A DNA stretch of 64,000 nt from Drosophila pseudoobscura. Its lineage: Eukaryota; Arthropoda; Insecta; Diptera; Drosophilidae. A program made the position numbers and the translations under genes. The notes beneath the pieces were generated by a model. That model searched no databases. It saw nothing but the letters and a program-made list of their open reading frames with translations, and was not told the origin of the DNA. The stretch is from contig NC_046680.1 in assembly GCF_009870125.1 (NCBI RefSeq), positions 19,673,501 through 19,737,500 of the forward strand. The letters are read 5' to 3'. Positions 33,448 to 46,228 of the stretch are shown here, one piece after another (the first letter of the stretch is position 1; each line of letters begins with the position of its first letter).

Positions 33448-33908
33448 GAAACGAAACCACAAAAGAGAAACTTCGCAAAGGGAAATCAGAGCAGACAAAG
33501 GATATCGGCATCCACTACAGGGAGATACAATCCAGTTGTGTACTCGTGTAAAGTATAGGCCAGGCCAAAAAGGACACGATAACAAAATCCCCAGGCAGCA
33601 CTTAAGGCATAAATCTCCCAGCTCAATCATCCAGCAGTGCGAGAGAGAGAGAGAGAGAGACAGGCGACACTCGCCTCTGGAAAGAGACAAACGATATAAG
33701 TGGCTGCCTGCTGCTGGAAGGAGGCTGGAGCTGGCACCCTTATCATCGTCCTGCATGCTGATGCCGTTTGCCGAGGCTCTGTAAACATGCCACCACACAG
33801 ACCGCACACCGTCTAGGACATAGGACGTGCAAAGGACTGGCAGACAAGGCTCTCAAGGACATTGGTGGTGGCCCCAGCACCCACCACCCAGCACCCAGCC
33901 ATGGCCAG
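33444..33908 (+). other. Candidate first exon ending ATGGCCAG|GTAAGT
   Basis: From the initiator A at 33444 the transcript would run to a near-perfect donor (CAG|GTAAGTC) at 33908/33909. An ATG at 33901 in good context (AGCCATGG) is seven bases before the donor, so the exon could carry the first two and two-thirds codons (M-A-). Earlier ATGs in the exon (for example at about 33757 and 33787) would act as upstream ORFs. A GA tract lies at 33641-33660. No continuing coding exon was proven. Confidence 0.4.
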
Positions 33909-36900
33909 GTAAGTCAAGTTTGACTTTCTCAAAAATGTATTCTGTGGTAATTTATACATTTGTGGTTTGGTTCGTTCCTTCGCTTTTGTTTGCCTGCTGC
34001 AAAATGTTTCCAGTTCAATGCCGAAGAAAGCCGTGAATGTCCTGAAAGCGGCTTTTGGGCTGGGAAAAAAGCTGTATCGAAGCGGCAGGCGAGCCATTTT
34101 TAATAATACAAATAAAATTGCCATTCAATTGCTTATCCGACCCTTGGCTGGGCGCAGAGAGAGGGCTTGTATGGCGCCCCCAAAACCTCTCGGGTACTCT
34201 GAGACCTGAACGTTGAGCAATACGAAGTGTCATCAGTTCTACTCTACGCATTCAAAGAGCAAAAACTGTGAGGGATCTCCTACAACACTTCATATTTTGG
34301 GCTCCTAATGGCCTTGGATATGTCCGAATAGTTGTGGGCAAACATTGCCAATAAACTGATGGTATTTGCACTCGATTTTCGCTCGACTGAAAGGCAATAC
34401 ATTGCAAAAGAATTTACAATGATTTATGAGTCCTTGACAGCGCCGTTTGTTATGGTTTCCTTTTCAATGTGCAAAAGTGTTTAACAGATTGAATGTTTAA
34501 TCCATTTACTTTCAATTAAATATGGATTTCTATATGCCTTTCAATTCACAAAGTGACTTCTCATTCAAAATCATTTTATTCCATTTTTTAATGACTTTTT
34601 ATGGTTTTCCTTTAATGGAATTTTCCAACAAACCCACCACAGATACATTTCTGTAGTCGATTTGGTAGCAGAAGTTTGATTTTGTCCAACCGCATTTTGT
34701 GCCTGGACTAATTGATGGTCCTGCAGGACATGTCTCGCTTGGTCATTGGCATTTCTGTGGAAATCAAACGAAACCCAAATACCGCAAAACCTGGCCAAGC
34801 AGTTTCTGGCTGGAACGGCTTGTTTGATTTGCAAATTGATTAAGTTTAACCAAGGCCAATGCGGTTTCGGGCCAAGGCAAAATTCAATCAACGATGCTGT
34901 GCCCTGATGCGAAAGACACAGCTGTCGATGATGGCTAAAACGCGTGGCGTGGGGCATCAGCTTTACGACTGTTAATGGGTGAGTACTGGTCCCAGCCTTG
35001 GCGAGTGTCGGGCCTAATTGTAGTCCTTCGAGCCGCTTCCTTGGGGCTTCGACGCGGCAGCAACACAATGGAAAAATTCCAAACGGATATGGATACATAT
35101 CCGGCGCGTGCTAAGTACGCACCAGTGAAAAGACACTGAGGAATTGTTTGTCATTAATTTAATTCCACAGCGGAAGACACACACACACCCACACACACAC
35201 ACACACACAGACAATACACAGTTTTAAATTTCCTTCCCAGCCATGGGGGGAAAGCTGTCCGCCGCTTGGCAGGCAAAAAGGCAAAAGCAAGTAATTGGGG
35301 CGAGGGGAGTGCAGTGTTGTTACAACATAATACAAATTGTATGGGGGGCATGGGAGGCGTGGTGGGTGAGGGGGCGAAATGACTGGCATGACTGCGAGGG
35401 AAACGGATTAAAGTTAAAGAAAATTTCTGCAACGGCTTTTACCTTTCAAAAAGTACAATATATCTAATGAGATTTCAATGAACCGAAGGTTGTACTGGGT
35501 GTACTGCGTATCCCAATTCCCTTCCAGAAGATACAGCTAGCTGTATCCCAAGAAAATACGGTCAGAAATTGACTTGAGTCCCCTCAAAGTCCTTCGAGCC
35601 CAGAGGATGCTTGGATGGCTGTCACAGATGGACTGACGTGTGTGTTCCCGGTCGGATTTCGAGTGCAGAGCTTGGCTAATCCCGCCAACAGCTCGGCAAC
35701 GGCTCGGGGTAGAGGGGCTGGCTGCCTCCACCTGCTGCGTGTGCGATGCGTCAGAGCAAAGATTAATGGGTTTTCAGGTGGGGTTTCGCCTCTCCTGTTT
35801 ACTTTTGCCATTCATTCGATTATGGCATTGCCTTTAGCCAGTTCTTGGGGTTCCGTCAGAATGGTTTCTTTTCGGTGTTTTCTTCTCATTGATTATGCAA
35901 ACACACGTTTTGTGCGCCAATCCCTTTCACGCTGGAAGATGCGAGATTTGGCAGTCGGTTTGCATTAGATTTGCATATGGATTTGCAATATTCGAAAACG
36001 AAGGGAACACATCTTTGTACACCCTCTCAGATCTACAAAGCGAATAAGAGCTAATTGGACTGCCGCAAAAGGGAGTTTTCATTCGAATTTCAATCAGAAA
36101 TGTACAGATGTGGAGATGTACTTTCGGTTCAGTGGGTTTCGTGTTGAATCGAATCGAATCGAATGCAATTTGTTGGCCAAAAGTCGCTCACCCATAACTA
36201 CATATTTCGTAGTGAAATTCCATATGACCTTGTTCTCCACGTGCCGGCCCCATCTGTTGGAGTGCTGCTGCCCGTCCTGTCGCATATCCTTGATGGTTCA
36301 TTAGCAAAAGCCTCTTCCAGCGCTCTCTCTCGGTCTCTTCTTAGTTTATGCATAAGAAAATTCGTATTTTCTAGCAATGTCATTGGGGTCCGGCGGCCAT
36401 TTCATGGCTGTTGCCTCTTATGTCATGACCAACGACAATTAACGTTTATGTTGCTTCTTGGCTTCTTGGAGGGGGGGGGACTCCGGGTGGCATTTCTCTT
36501 TGCTTCCCTTTCGAGGGTGGTTGGAGGGCGAGTGTGAGAGAGAGGGAGAGAAGCCCCACAAAACTTTTGAAGCGGCACACTGCCAGAAAGAGAGGCGAAA
36601 GCTTCAAGCGAAAACCCCAATGGACAAGGACACGGTAATCCTTTTTCGAGGGAGCTTCAAAGGAGCTACTTTTAGACTTTTAGAACTTTAAGATCCTTTA
36701 GTATTTGTAAGATCTCTAAAGATGAATCTTCAATCAATCTTCTATATTCCTCAGAGGCCTTTTTGCTCGAATTCTCCCTCCAAAATGCCAAAAATTCTGT
36801 ATTATCTCTAATTCTGAAGCTGAAAGAAAATTTCAGATCTATAGAGAATCATGTGATCTACCAGATTCGCGAATCTGGTTGCTTTTGGATCGTTATTCTA

Positions 36901-38606
36901 GCGAGAATGTCGTTAACCGTGACTGACTCTCTCACGGCGCAGCTTAGCAGTAATAAATGAGTTCTTCTGGCAACTTTCAAGCGACTGATCGATCGTTAAT
37001 GTGCGAACATGGTAAATTGCTGCAAATCTTTCATTAATCGCCTTGTATTAGCCACCAATTAGAAAACACTTAATGCGGATAATAATTGCCAGCAATTAAA
37101 ATAACTCGCCAACACTTGGTCGCATTATTGGAGCATGAGAATCGCCCTGGGGTGGGGGAGGGGGAGGGGGAGGAGAGCATTCAGCTTAAAGCCTCTTAAA
37201 TGGCCTCTCGACTGCTCATTCCATGCCCCTTGTAGATGAGAGAGATGCCTGCCTGCCCCTGCATACTGAATAACTCATTAAAAAGCAAAACAAATTGTGG
37301 CAAACATTTCACAACGTAATTTCCTCGGGATTCCAATCGTTTTTCATCCCCTCGTGGCTTGGTGGGGTCTTGGTGGAGACCATTTTATCAGGCTTAGATG
37401 CAGGTCCAGTCAGTGTGGGGGAGGGGGGGAAGGGGAGGTGTCGCCAGCAGGCAGCAGCTTTCCGGGCCATTTGAGTTATTTAAACTGTGCTCGCGGTTGA
37501 AATTAACGCGATTTATATGCATTTATCGTGCCAGCAGCTCCTCTCCTCCGCGTCCTTTGTTCCTCTCTCCACTCTCCTCTCTCCGGCTTCCGTTGTCTTA
37601 GTTAACTTGTTTCCATTGTGGAACACCCGGCTATTGTTTGTCTCCGGTCGGGTCTGAAGGGAAATATTTCATGGCGTTTGCCCCGAGCTTTTGCCTGGGG
37701 AAAAATGGGGCCAAAATCTTTGCGGGATTTTGCATGCCACCAGCGTGATTTCTAACTTTATTGCCATGGCAGGCGCGCTGTTTGTTCATCCCCCTGGGGC
37801 CTCCCCTCACTGCCACCAGCCCGCCTACTTTTTGCCCTTTTCGAATCTGAAGGCGAATCGATTTATTGTTTTTTTTTTTGTTGCTGCTTCTCCTTCGCTT
37901 TGCCGTATTTTTACGTGTCGCGCCGTGACGAGCCCCGAGTTTGTTACGTGTTTTAACATGTTATTGATCTCCCAAGCCCCCTCCCCCCTCCGCTTTCCCC
38001 TTTCCCCCTTCCTGCTACTCGCAAAAGCTCTTTGGCTGTGGGCCGGGCCAAGGATTTGTGACCAACAAAAAAAGGTCACCACTAAAATATATTATTTAAT
38101 AATTCCAAATCGACTTTAGGCCATAAATTGTGTTCATTTGAAAGGCAATTTATGGCAGCTAAAACTTTGATAATTCCCCATTAAAAATGGACATTTTTAA
38201 TGCGGGAAATAATGAAAAAGAAAAAACACGCCCATAACATTAAATATTTTATTTAAATATTAAATATGGTTAAATAATGGCTAAAGATATGACATTTTAG
38301 AAAGCATAAACATTTAATTTAAATAATTAATTTTTTATTTTAAATATGGTGAGGGCTTTTTTCTTTGGGTGTAGAAAATGCCAAGAAATTGACTCGTAAA
38401 TTGTTTGTCAGAAAAACCTAATTTTCGGGATATCTTTTCCACGAAGTATCTTTTCCGAAGTAGATCTCCTAAAGAAAGATAATGGGACTACAAATGATCG
38501 AAGCTAAAGGCATAACGCACCACCATATGCCGAGAGGAGCTGCTGCATGGCGCGTGATATTGGCGCTCACAGATTAAAGCAGGACGTTTTTATTCGCGGA
38601 CTTTAT
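33909..38606. other. Non-coding region, no gene recognised
   Basis: This is probably intronic if the 33.4-kb exon is real. It contains CA tracts (35178-35210), G-rich runs at 37148-37175 and 37417-37440, and AT-rich sequence near 38220-38345. No supported coding exon is seen. Confidence 0.4.
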
Positions 38607-39681
38607 TATACCCGATACTCAAAATGAGTATTGGGGTATATTAGATTTGTGGTAAAAGTGGATGTGTGTAACGTCCAGAAGGAATCGTTTCCGACCCCAT
38701 AAAGTATATATATTCTTGATCAGCATCAATAGCCGAGTCGATTGAGCCATGTCTGTCTGTCCGTCTGTCCGTCTGTCCGTCCGTCCGTCTGTCCGTCTGT
38801 CCGTCCCCTTCAGCGCCTAATGCTCAAAGACTATAAGAGCTAGAGCAACGATGTTTTGGATCCAGACTTCTGTGATATGTCACTGCTCCAAAAATATTTC
38901 AAAACTTTGCCCCGCCCACTTCCGCCCCCACAAAGGGCGAAAATCTGTGGCATCCACAATTTCGACGATACGAGAAAACTAAAAACGCAGAATCGTAGAA
39001 GATGACTATATCTTCTAGAGTGCAAAATCTGAACCAGATCGTATAATTATTACAGCCAGAATCACGAAAACAATTTCACTCTTTCTCGCTCTGTCTCACT
39101 CTAACACACAGGTTTCATGGTCGGTTTTGCCAATTGTAAAATATGAGTTCAAGGATCTCAGAACCTATAAAAGCCAGAGCAACCAAATTTGGTATCCACA
39201 CTCCTGTGATATCGGACCTTGACCGTTTCCTGTCCAAATTTCGCCACACCCTTTTCCGCCCCCGCAAAGGACGAAAATCTGAGGCAACCACAAATCTCAG
39301 AGACTATTAAGGCTAGAGTAACCAAATTTGGTACACACACTCCTTTAAGATGTCACTATAAAACGTATATCTCAGAATTTCGCCCCACCCCCATCCGCCC
39401 CCACAAAGGACGAAAATCTGTTGCATCCACAATATTGCAGATTTGAGAAAACTAAAAACGCAGAATCATAGATAATGACCATATCTATTAGATTGCTGAA
39501 TCTGGATCAGATCAGATCATTTTTATAGCCAAAAGGAACAAATCAATTTGCAGTGGCTACGCAGCGCCCGACGTCACGCTCAGACTGATTTTCTGTCTCT
39601 CTCGCACGCACTCTTTGTCGTGTCGCTTAATATTAGCGGCGTCTGCCGGAGGAGAGCCATACTGACTTAGTATCGGGTATA
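38607..39681 (+). mobile_element. DINE-1/INE-1-like (Helitron) element, near-complete copy
   Basis: It starts TATACCCGATACTC and ends AGTATCGGGTATA, an inverted pair at its two ends. The left end folds on itself (ACTCAAAATGAGT). Inside are GGAATCGTTTCCGACC, TATATATTCTTGATCAGCAT, a TCTGTCCGTCCG tract, and two or three diverged internal repeats with ACTATAAGAGC and CGCCCC(C)AC words. It has no coding frame, so it would depend on another element. It is about 1.08 kb, in the same orientation as the partial copy at 27.4 kb. Confidence 0.88.
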
Positions 39682-42530
39682 ACCGTAGAGTTGCGGTGTC
39701 CGCAGCAACTCACAACGTTCCCCCTCGTTTATTTTATAGTTTCGGGGACAAATCTCTCATTGAGTCCACAAAAACTGCCAAAATGCGGCCAAAATCAGGA
39801 TAATTATAGAACGCTTTCAGCCATAATTATCGCTTTACCAGTTATTTGCCATTTTTGGGTCATTATCTGTACCAATCGAGTTATCTTTTATTCTTATGAT
39901 AAATGAATGCCAGTTCTGGCCATGTGGTCAGCGGCATTGGAGCTATAATTTATGCGACGAGGAGCTTTTCCGAGGCTGCACGGCTTTAACTTTGAATGGA
40001 GAACATCAGCACGAACTAATTGGATTCTGGCAATGAATGGCAGACAAGAGACCGACAGGCAACTGATGATGAATGAATGATTCAGTGGATGCCTGGTGGT
40101 CAAGTTGATGTTTTCCTTAAATGCCGGACCATGAACCCTTTAGGATGCCGGCTGGCTAAAGTGTTTGCCTTGCCATCCAAGTCCAAGGAAGATAAACAGA
40201 AAGGGGGGGAGCAGATGACAACGACCAAGCCTCCGCCTAAGGGTCCTCCTCAGTGTCATAGCATCTTTCAATGGCACAGAGCCTGCAATCAGGCAGTCGT
40301 CTTTTCCAGGGATAAACAGAGCCACAGCAGAGGAGTGTATGGAGAGGCGCTGTCCAGGCAAACACTTGCAGAAAACCCTAAAGAAACTGAAACTCAGGAA
40401 AATATCTATACATACGTTTATCCACATACATTTACACAGAACTCGGCTAGTTTCTCTCAGTGTGCGGTGCGCCCTGGGCAGTAATCAGAAATGAAAAAAC
40501 GAAACAACAGAGGAATTGAAGAGGAGGCGCTGGTGGAGCGGACATCGAGTCCATCAGATGTGTCCATCATTTGGAAAATTCCTGGGATTAGTTGTGTTGA
40601 TGGGGATCCAAGACCAGGACCCTCCTTAGACGGCTAGTCAGGTGCATCGGATGGAGACGACCTCTCTGGATGATGGCTTCCAGCTTAAGTTTACGGAGTC
40701 CTCAAATCGTGGATCTACGACATTCGAACTTTACTGAACAAAATCCCGCTGCTGTGTCCGTTATTCTTGCCCCAATTGCTGGATGCAGGGCCTGCTGCTC
40801 GTGAATTTGGCTGGAAGCGAGGGGCCTGTCGCTCATTATAAACTCGGCAACACTTTGCCCCACGAATAATGAAAAGGACTGATGCTGTGGCATCGTTATC
40901 GCTCCTCTTGCCTCACTCCATCATCCCCTGGTGGGGCTGCTGCTGGTGCTGCTCCTGTGGCGTTGTCATCATCATCAAAAACACGAGAACTCTCCCTCTT
41001 TTCCCCTCTTTCCACTCCTTTCTGCCCGCTCTGCCCCTCAATTCTGTGGCAAGTGGTGATGTTGGCGTTTCGCTTGACTTCTGTTTGCTGCGTCAGGCAG
41101 AAGGACACTCGGAGAGGGGGAGGGGTAGGGGCAGGGGCAGGCAGCTCTCCCGTAATCAACGCGAGAGGCAACAAATAAAAGTTGACAGGAACAAACAGTC
41201 GCCTTTCCATTGGGCATTTCTTCAATTTTATCGCAGCAATTTACTGCGAGGACCTCTCTGAATGAAGATATTGTTTATGTGATTTTTCCATGGCACCCCC
41301 TTTCGTTTACCAAGAAAGCAACATGAAAAGGGTCCAATTTATGCCTTCGTTTTGGCCTTTATTTCTTTTTTGCTGTTTCGGGTTCCTTGTTTTGGAGTAA
41401 TTAAATTTCTAGGCTTGTTAATAATTTGAATAATCATTATGGGAATAAGGGGACTACAGGCTAGCCAAATTTCCAGTTGACTGACCTTAATGAGTACTTA
41501 ATGGTGTCTTTTTTCGGATAGATCTAAAGGAACAGCTCCTTGCAAATTAATACGTTTTCGAGGAAATTTCTGTTCAAAAAGAAGTCGGTTTTTGAGATAA
41601 TCCAAGCAAAGAATTGCATTCAGAGTTGTGGAAGAAGCACTAAGGGAATTGGTGAAGCTCTTTTGTAACTTTTGTTGGCTTTGATAGATTAAACTTCTGA
41701 CGAAACTCAGGGCATATGTGGTTTTAAGCTTATAATTTCATTTCCATTTCCATTTCTTTGTTTATTATTCGTAATCTTTGGCAGAATTTCCACAATTGGT
41801 TTAACCTCTTTTGTTTGTTTGTCTACGATAAAAATATGTTTGGCAAGGGCATTTTGTCGGAGTTTCAAACGTTTTGATTGGACTTACTTTATGCTAGAGA
41901 ATGCAGGTCCATTGTAGAGAGATTTATAAATTCGTTGAAAAATATATTTGTATATGCAGTTCATGGCATGCCTGAGCAGATATTAATACATATATTATAC
42001 CCTATTTTGGTTTTAATTTAAAATTATAGATTACAATTAAGAGCAATACTTATAAATTCTAGCCGTGCGAAAGCGGGTGAAATGGAAATGTGGAATTTTC
42101 AAATATAGCCATTAATAGTCGAATATCTGAAGACTTTCTTTAAAAACTAATCTATGAGCTTAAGGTTTTTGCATGCTAGATTTATATCCATGTAGAATGT
42201 CAAATGTAATTGCACATCGTTTCGCCTCGGGCCATGTAACTGGGATGTAGATACTCTGTAGCACTTGTCAAATTGTATTGATATTCCGGAATTCTATATA
42301 TCTCTTAATATTTGAGACACTTCAGGGTGATCGCTCATATAAATAGTCCCTAATGTCTTATAATTTTCAAAATAAAATCAAATAAATATTCATTGCTGCT
42401 TTCTGATCGGTAAGATCACTTCACTTGCCTTGTCGTGAAAACAACAGGTTTTTTTGAAAATCTCTACCTCTGTTCCACCAAAAATGCGTTGGTGCGTAGT
42501 CATTCAAAAAATTTTAAATTAAGTTTCGAT
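39682..42530. other. Non-coding region, no gene recognised
   Basis: No exon could be supported. A G-rich run with four or more GGGG groups lies at 41116-41142. Confidence 0.4.
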
Positions 42531-42536
42531 CAAAGT

Positions 42537-43407
42537 CACTGTGACCGCACGCAGCGTAATCGAATCGATCGCGGGAGAAACCAATAAAAGCTCAATCGTA
42601 AGCACGCAAATATGAGTCTTGTGCTTGTTATGGGATATGGGAAGGTATGGACTACGAGGAAACAGACGCAGCAGCGTAAACAGAATGCTATACCAACCTT
42701 ACCTCACTCAACAACATAACCTTTCCGCAACATGTGGCCGAGGAACATTTTAAAGCACCAGCAACATTTGTTCCAGTGAGACGGTATATCGGTATATTTC
42801 TGAGGGTCAAACGATATATTTGATCGAAAAATCCCGGGTCGGGTCGTGGTGTGGGCAAAAAACATCAAAAGTCGTGTAAACAGGCCAGAGTTGCCTTGTT
42901 TTTTCTCCTCGTCACCCCCCCTAGCATCGAAGGGGGCCGTGCTCGTTTGTGCAAATAGGTAAATAAATTGTGAAGGAGAGCGAGAATATAAGCAAAAGGC
43001 GAAAAAGTGCAGCCCCAGCAACAAAAGAAGCGCACAGAAGTACGTGAGTGCGTCTCGTACCTGTGTGAGTGGAGTGCGTGAGTGTTAGTGTATAAGTGTC
43101 TTAAAAATTGCTCAATGGCCCACAAAACAGCAACGGCACTGACCAGATAAATAGCGTACAAAAGAAAACTGTTTTCCTCCGGGGCACGTGAAAATTGTGT
43201 GTGAGACTCCTCTGCGGAGAAAGTGCAGCAGCAGCAGAAGCGGATACAAAGTGAAAAGAAAACGCAAATAAATATTTTTTGCTGTTTTCGAGTTTATTTT
43301 TGTGAAAGTCAAGTCAGTGCGGAGGCAGGCACCTGGAGAGGCAGAGGCAGCTCTCTTTCTCACTGCCACACATCTTTCTCTTGCGCGCAACAACAGTAAA
43401 AAGAGAG
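42537..43407 (+). promoter_or_regulatory. Candidate TATA-less promoter and long 5' UTR exon (donor at 43407)
   Basis: A near-match to Motif 1 (CACTGTGACC, 42537-42546, one mismatch) and a block of GGTATAT/GGTATATTT words (42782-42805) precede about 500 bp with the look of a fly 5' UTR: AAAGTG/GTGAG words, purine-rich, no long frame. This ends in a strong donor, AGAG|GTAAGAG, at 43407/43408. The block at 42778-42815 is another copy of the dispersed promoter-motif repeat, in minus orientation. The start site is not fixed but is probably 42.83-42.95 kb. Confidence 0.45.
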
Positions 43408-46178
43408 GTAAGAGTGCCAGTGTATTTTTCTGTAAACATTTCCTCTGGGAACAGTCGAAGAAATCGGGTTAACGGGCGAAATGTCGTCATCGGTAGCTTA
43501 TTATTATTATTTTTTGTTAAAAAAAGAGACGGTAGCATAGCAAAATCTCGAACCGTTGCGAAATTTCTATCTTTTTGCTTCGTTTTTTGTGTTTATTTGG
43601 TTTTGTTTTCTCAATGGCCGCTGCCAGTACATTTCCAGCTGTGTTGGTGCGCGAGAGCGAGAGAGAGACGAGTCAGCTGTGTTGTGTCAGCGTTTAGCAC
43701 GTTGCTGCCATGGCATACGAAGCAGGGGGTAAGCAGAGAGAGCGGCAGGTAATGTACACTGCCCGGAGAGGCCTTACCGTCTGTTAAGTGTACCTTGGCT
43801 GCTTCTGTGCGGAAGATTTTTCTCTGCTTTGGCTTTCTGTGCATCACACCACTACCAAGTCGTTAATTGATTTCTGTTAACAGCAGCCTGTGAGGCAAAC
43901 AGAAAACAGAAACGGCTGGAAATAAAAAGGAACAACTTTTAAGTTTTATCTAAACAAAACAGACTCTCTCTCTCACTCTCTCTCTCTCGGAATGGACGGC
44001 ACTGCCAGCCTAAAATCGTTGCCGCGCTTTGGGTTGGCTACAAAAAGATGAGCCAGCGAAATTAGACAAACAATAAACTGCACAGCAACTTTGTTGTTCT
44101 ATTTGAACATTAACAAGTTTTGATTTTCAGTGGCGTGGCTCTAGCAATTGTTTAATTTGTATAGCCCGAAATCCATTGATTTTTGCAGTACCCTTTTCTG
44201 AGGGCAGGCATGTTTGACCAGACTTTGGCAAATAAGAATCGTTTGCCTAATGAATAAAACATGTTCCGTTTACTAAGCTGACTTGGAAAGAATAGGGTAT
44301 CAATAGCGTCGGTGGCCGACAGCCTGCCTTCCTTTCTTGTTGACATTGAATTGGTTTTGTACGCGTGCTCGTGCACTCCGTTCGAATCGTTCCATCTGTA
44401 TCTCTGTGTATCAGAGCCGAGCCCAGAGCTGCCAAAGTGCAATAAATTCACTTGAACTCTCCCGAGAAAAGCCAGCACCCCACTTGATCCCGCTTGCCCC
44501 TTCTCTGCGCTTTTAATCAATTGTTTGGCGCTGTCTATAAAGGCTATAATTAAATGTGTGTGTAAAAATAAATGTTTGGATGATTGCCGGTTGTGTTTTG
44601 CTCTGAATCATCGGAATTAATGAACTTTCATGGAATTCGAATTTAAATATAATTTTTAAGCTTAAAGTCCCCCCCATGGGGATGATGCGCCGTTCATCTG
44701 GGAAGATTGCGCTTCAATTTCTGGCATTTTCACGGGGTTCCCTCTCAGCTACTTGGTATTTTTCGTAGAGTACCCAAATTCCCATTATTCCTTTATTCTA
44801 TAGAACCTTGAACATATTTTTTTCTAGTCATACGATCCTCTGACCTTTGAAACAAAAAGTGCACATTGTGTTTGTGATCTTGGGAATATTTTCAAGTACA
44901 AGATTACCGGGGGCCAAAAAGGTTACATTCAGAATGAGCTTTCGGATCTATTTTCGTTGCGCCTGGCATTTTGAACAGGTTTTCAGCCCCATAAACTATG
45001 TATTCCCGATCATAATCTATCTGCGTGTCTCCTGCTCGATGAATATATCATTTTCAAGAGATTTCATTCAATTGTTAGGCCTAAATCTTGTTTGCCTCTG
45101 GCCGTTTCTACTATGCGTTTTATTTATTCAAAACGAGACTTCAGTAAAACCTTTCGTTGATTGATTGACAGACATATGTATGTATGTACACATTTGGCAA
45201 TCGCACACTTCCACGCATGGAAAAACAAAGCGTCAGCAATCGACAAGCGACAATCGACACTATCGCTGTGAGACAGAATTTACATTTGATATCGCCCGCA
45301 GGAATAATAAATTTGCTTATCTAACCAAAAACACAGCCAAAACACCGCCATCTTAGAGCCATCGTGTTTCCGAATATCCGATTCGACGACTTACCTTATT
45401 TCAAATGAAAGTTTTCAATTACAGAACTGGGTTTCAAGTGCTAGCCAACCCACCGCCTGACTGCCACACGACCTGCCATAATATACTATACGGCATATAG
45501 AACCAGAACAAGTTCTCCTGAAAATAAGTACGTTATCGCATATAGAATACAATGTTAATGATCGAAGAAGATTAATAAGGGAATTTAGCGATTTATCAGC
45601 TGTTAAATCTGCTTTTATCGAACTATTGCAATCATTAAATAGAACCAGTTTAACGTACCCCAGGTTTATAGCCCCATAAATACCTTCCTGGGTCATTGAA
45701 TGATAATTTTCATACATTGTGGGGCCAGAAGTAAATACAAATATTTACAAAGTCAAAGAGGCGCCGATATGTGCTTTATACATCGTATCACAGTGTTTTG
45801 CGCCCCCGATCCGAAACCGTCTGGGGTCTCATATCGAAGTCTGAAGCGTGCGCGCGGGTCTATTAGCATAACTTTGCCTATTTGTACATAACAAATGTAT
45901 CTTTGGACAGTGATATATACAACTGTTTTTGGTTTGTTTTTATCTTCATCTCGCAGTTGTGTGGGTTCCGCTAAGGTCAGTTATGGGTCACAAAGGTGTC
46001 GAGTCCTTGCTGTATGTTCTCCAAGATTCACTGTATGTGCCATTGCACATTGCCGTTGTTTACCCTTTGGTTTCATTTTGTTTTCCATTTGCATGGAAGT
46101 AAGCTCGAGAAAAACAAAGCGACTTGAAAAACCTGACACATCGTAAAGTTTCAGAGCAGAGCAGTTGTCGAGAAAAAC
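43408..46178. other. Non-coding region, no gene recognised
   Basis: This is likely intronic. It holds CT tracts (43964-43988) and no supported exon. A 122-codon minus-strand frame at 44152-44520 lacks recognisable domains. Confidence 0.35.
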
Positions 46179-46228
46179 TCAGTCAGTGTGACAAGTGCGA
46201 GTCGCCAATAAAATGGCCAAGTCAACAG
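46179..46228 (+). other. Candidate alternative first exon with initiator and MAKST start
   Basis: TCAGTC (46179-46184) matches the initiator. An ATG at 46213 in strong context (AAAATGG) encodes M-A-K-S-T, and ACAG|GTAACAG provides a donor at 46228/46229. A second start-plus-donor pair lies just downstream (ATG at 46342, then TTT|GTGAGT at 46359). Without a partner exon neither is proven. Confidence 0.3.

Noticed and set aside
44384-44394. CGTTCGAATCG as a tRNA B-box
   Set aside because: No matching A-box or acceptor stem upstream. I found no tRNA gene anywhere in the window.
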